Source: Chloroflexota bacterium
GTDB lineage: Bacteria > Chloroflexota > Dehalococcoidia > Lucifugimonadales > Australimonadaceae
DNA length: 7,186 nucleotides
NCBI GenBank assembly: GCA_022574265.1
Contig: JACZSI010000091.1
Coordinates: 1 to 7,186, forward strand
Direction of reading: 5' to 3'
The position numbers and the translations under genes were made by a program. Shown here one piece after another: positions 5,637 to 7,186 of this stretch; the stretch's first letter is position 1; every line of letters starts with the position of its first letter. Under the pieces are notes generated by a model, which was not told the DNA's origin, made no database searches, and saw nothing but the letters and a program-made list of their open reading frames with translations.

Positions 5637-5641
5637 CCCAC

Positions 5642-6655
5642 ATGCCAGACATACAGATGGGGCTCATCGGGAGTCCGAGCGACGTCGTCAACCCGCTGTT
5701 CGAGGGCGAGGTCAAGCCCGAGGGCATCGACCTCGTCGTCACCCGCGCCGACGGCTCCACGGGCTACTGGCGCCAGTTCAACTTCGACGAGTTCGACGTC
5801 TCCGCGCTCTCCGTGGCGTCCTACATCATCGCCAAGACCAAGGGCTACGACGCCGTTGCCCTGCCCGTCTTCTCGTCCCGCCGCTTCATGCACGCGGAGC
5901 TCAACTACCACGTGGACTCCGGCATCAAGGGCCCCGAGGACCTCAAGGGCAAGCGCCTGGGCGTGGCCGAGTATCAGATGACGGCCTCGGTCTGGCTCCG
6001 CGGCACGCTCGAGCACGACTTCGGCGTATCGCAGTACGACATCAAGTGGTTCATGGAGCGGACCGAGGAGCTGAGCCACGGCGGCACCACGGGCTTCAAG
6101 CCGCCCAAGGGCATCTCCTTCACGCGGGTGCCTGAGGACAAGAGCCTGGCCATGATGCTCGTCAACAACGAGCTGGACGCCTCCTCGCTGCCCCAGATGC
6201 GGCTGCGGGGAGGGAACTTCATCGACCGCTCCACCCGCCTGCGCGCGCAGGATGCGGACTGGAGCAAAGTGAAAAAGCTCTTCCCCGACCTCATCGCCGA
6301 GGGCACGCGGTTCTACAAGAAGTACGGCTTCATCCCCGCGACCCAGATGTACACCATCAGGGGCTCGACCTTCAAGAAGTACCCCTGGGCCGCGTTCAAC
6401 CTCTACGACGCCTTCGTCAAGTCCAAGCGCCGCGCGGAGGAGACGCTCTCCGAGCGCATCCCCTCGCTCATGGTCTTCGGCCGCGCCTACATGGCCCAGA
6501 CCCGCAAGACCTTCGACGGCGACCCCTTCACCTACGGCGTGGAGGCGAACCGCCCGATGCTCACGACAGTCATCGACTACCTCCACGAGCAGGGCCTCAT
6601 CACCAAGAAGCCGAAGGTCGAGGACCTGTTCGCGCCGAGCGTCGTCAGCCTCTAG
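5642..6655 (+). CDS. 4,5-dihydroxyphthalate decarboxylase-like protein (copy 2)
   Basis: A 337-residue member of the Pht5-type family, paralogous to the product of 221-1195. Landmarks in order: KPEGIDLVV (25-33), FDEFDVSALSVASYIIAKTKGY (48-69), ALPVFSSRRFMHAELNY (73-89), GPEDLKGKRLGVAEYQMTASVWLRG (97-121), NNELDA (175-180), KLFPD (212-216), YGFIPATQMYTIR (228-240), DPFTYGVEANR (294-304), LHEQGLI (314-320) and VEDLFAP (326-332). It keeps the RRFMH and TASVWLRG motifs more faithfully than copy 1, but has T-Q where copy 1 and many relatives have M-H in the PIMH motif. There is no signal peptide, so a cytosolic enzyme is more likely than a transporter binding protein. Its own upstream dyad suggests separate regulation. 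The function is decarboxylation of a hydroxylated aromatic acid at best guess; the substrate is unknown. Confidence 0.82.
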   Translation: MPDIQMGLIGSPSDVVNPLFEGEVKPEGIDLVVTRADGSTGYWRQFNFDEFDVSALSVASYIIAKTKGYDAVALPVFSSRRFMHAELNYHVDSGIKGPEDLKGKRLGVAEYQMTASVWLRGTLEHDFGVSQYDIKWFMERTEELSHGGTTGFKPPKGISFTRVPEDKSLAMMLVNNELDASSLPQMRLRGGNFIDRSTRLRAQDADWSKVKKLFPDLIAEGTRFYKKYGFIPATQMYTIRGSTFKKYPWAAFNLYDAFVKSKRRAEETLSERIPSLMVFGRAYMAQTRKTFDGDPFTYGVEANRPMLTTVIDYLHEQGLITKKPKVEDLFAPSVVSL

Positions 6656-6669
6656 CCGGTGCCCGCGCG

Positions 6670-6675
6670 TATACT
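6670..6675 (+). promoter_or_regulatory. Possible -10 element upstream of the methyltransferase gene
   Basis: TATACT matches the sigma-70 -10 consensus at five of six places. It lies in the 45-bp gap after the decarboxylase-like gene. No -35 is visible at 16-18 bp, where the sequence is the end of the preceding coding region, so read-through from that gene is equally possible. Confidence 0.3.
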
Positions 6676-6690
6676 GCCCGCCAGCGGGCA
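6675..6690 (+). repeat. Perfect inverted repeat abutting the methyltransferase ribosome-binding site
   Basis: TGCCCGC (6675-6681), CA, GCGGGCA (6684-6690) touches GGAGGG (6691-6696). Its end lies 10 nt before the ATG at 6701, the same distance as the palindrome at 2579-2594 from the NHL gene start. No T-run follows, so it is not a terminator. Confidence 0.55.
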
Positions 6691-6700
6691 GGAGGGACAG

Positions 6701-7186
6701 ATGACGAGCGAGCCAGCGCGGACAGGGCAGCACCGTCACAACCACGACGACCCCGAGCAGTGGCGTGACGCCGCGTTCGTCGGCGAGTGGGTGGGCAAGG
6801 ACGACGGGCGCCCCCGCGATCGCGTCCAGCCGATGCGCGACGCCCTCGCCGCGACAGGCTACGCCGGAGACGATGCGCTCGACGCGATGGACATCGGCGC
6901 CGGCTACGGCCTCTTCGCCTCCGAGGTCCTCCGAGCGTTCCCGAACGCGACCGTGACCCTCCAGGACGTCTCCGAGCCCATGTTCGAGATCGCTCGCGAG
7001 CGCTTCCCGGACCAGGCCAGCCACATGCGGTTCGCGCTGAGCGACCTGGGCACCTCGGCCTGGACCTCCGAGGTCGGTGGCCCCTTCGACCTCGCGGTCT
7101 CCTCCATCGCCATACACAACCTCTACGACGAATCGCGCATCGCCCGCGTCTACAAGGATGTCTACGGACTGCTCAAGCCCGGCGGC
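6701..7186 (+). CDS. SAM-dependent class I methyltransferase, 3' end outside window
   Basis: The frame is open from ATG 6701 to the right edge (162 codons, no stop). GGAGGG (6691-6696), 4 nt upstream, sets the start. After a hydrophilic leader rich in His and Asp (residues 9-20) comes motif I, MDIGAGYGLFASEVL (63-77), the glycine loop that binds S-adenosylmethionine. The acidic residue ending strand 2 is D89 in LQDVSEPMFEIAR. FDLAVSSIAIHNL (129-141) is the motif IV region, and LLKPGG (157-162) at the edge is the post-motif loop. This is the UbiE/type-11 style Rossmann methyltransferase. The missing part would be about 40-70 residues. The methyl acceptor is unknown. It lies 45 bp after the decarboxylase-like gene on the same strand and could be read through from it. 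Confidence 0.88.
   Translation, partial: MTSEPARTGQHRHNHDDPEQWRDAAFVGEWVGKDDGRPRDRVQPMRDALAATGYAGDDALDAMDIGAGYGLFASEVLRAFPNATVTLQDVSEPMFEIARERFPDQASHMRFALSDLGTSAWTSEVGGPFDLAVSSIAIHNLYDESRIARVYKDVYGLLKPGG

Noticed and set aside
5408..5641. N-terminal extension of the second decarboxylase-like gene
   Set aside because: The added residues are arginine-rich and unlike the family, and a strong ribosome site marks the ATG at 5642.
5612..7117. A 501-codon minus-strand open frame opposite the second decarboxylase-like gene and the methyltransferase
   Set aside because: Same reason: antisense to two well-supported genes, with low-complexity translation.

Overview
The window is GC-rich and gene-dense. 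It reads as chromosomal DNA of a soil or sediment type bacterium that degrades small organic molecules. Short intergenic gaps, strong GGAGG ribosome-binding sites and the gene mix (a phthalate-type Rieske oxygenase, two 4,5-dihydroxyphthalate-decarboxylase-like proteins, a DUF5679 zinc ribbon) would fit Candidatus Rokubacteria/Methylomirabilota or a similar uncultured high-GC lineage. That placement is an inference from style and gene content, not proven. I see no rRNA, tRNA, CRISPR array, transposase or phage gene.

Layout. Positions 1-218 hold the C-terminal end of a protein that resembles the M29 aminopeptidase / NicX-like fold. It is followed after 2 bp by a cytosolic 4,5-dihydroxyphthalate-decarboxylase-like protein (221-1195). 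A 50-bp nested palindromic element (1232-1281) separates this pair from a cupin gene related to the cysteine/thiol dioxygenases (1328-1924), which ends in a strong intrinsic terminator (1951-1989). A two-CBS-domain protein lies on the minus strand (2014-2415). Divergent from it is a likely operon of an NHL-repeat beta-propeller protein (2605-3498) and a Rieske non-haem iron oxygenase alpha subunit (3517-4680). Converging on that operon, on the minus strand, are a stand-alone CheY-like receiver protein (4703-5116) and, upstream of it, a 50-residue zinc ribbon of the DUF5679 type (5242-5394). A 247-bp divergent region with a clear dyad then leads to a second decarboxylase-like paralogue (5642-6655), and a SAM-dependent methyltransferase gene (6701 onward) runs off the right edge.

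How the genes may work together. Rieske oxygenase, 4,5-dihydroxyphthalate-decarboxylase-like proteins, a thiol-dioxygenase-like cupin and an M29/NicX-like protein all fit oxidative breakdown of an aromatic or heterocyclic carboxylate. However, the dihydrodiol dehydrogenase and oxygenase reductase needed for a classical phthalate route are not in this window, so the substrate is unknown. The CBS, receiver and zinc-ribbon genes look like independent regulatory or housekeeping genes.

No stretch longer than 300 bases lacks a gene. The largest gap, 5395-5641, holds a dyad. I did not find strong evidence of a completely new system. The points most worth a second look are the two divergent decarboxylase-like paralogues, the cupin without the usual thiol-dioxygenase triad, the NHL/Rieske pair, and the palindromes that abut ribosome-binding sites.
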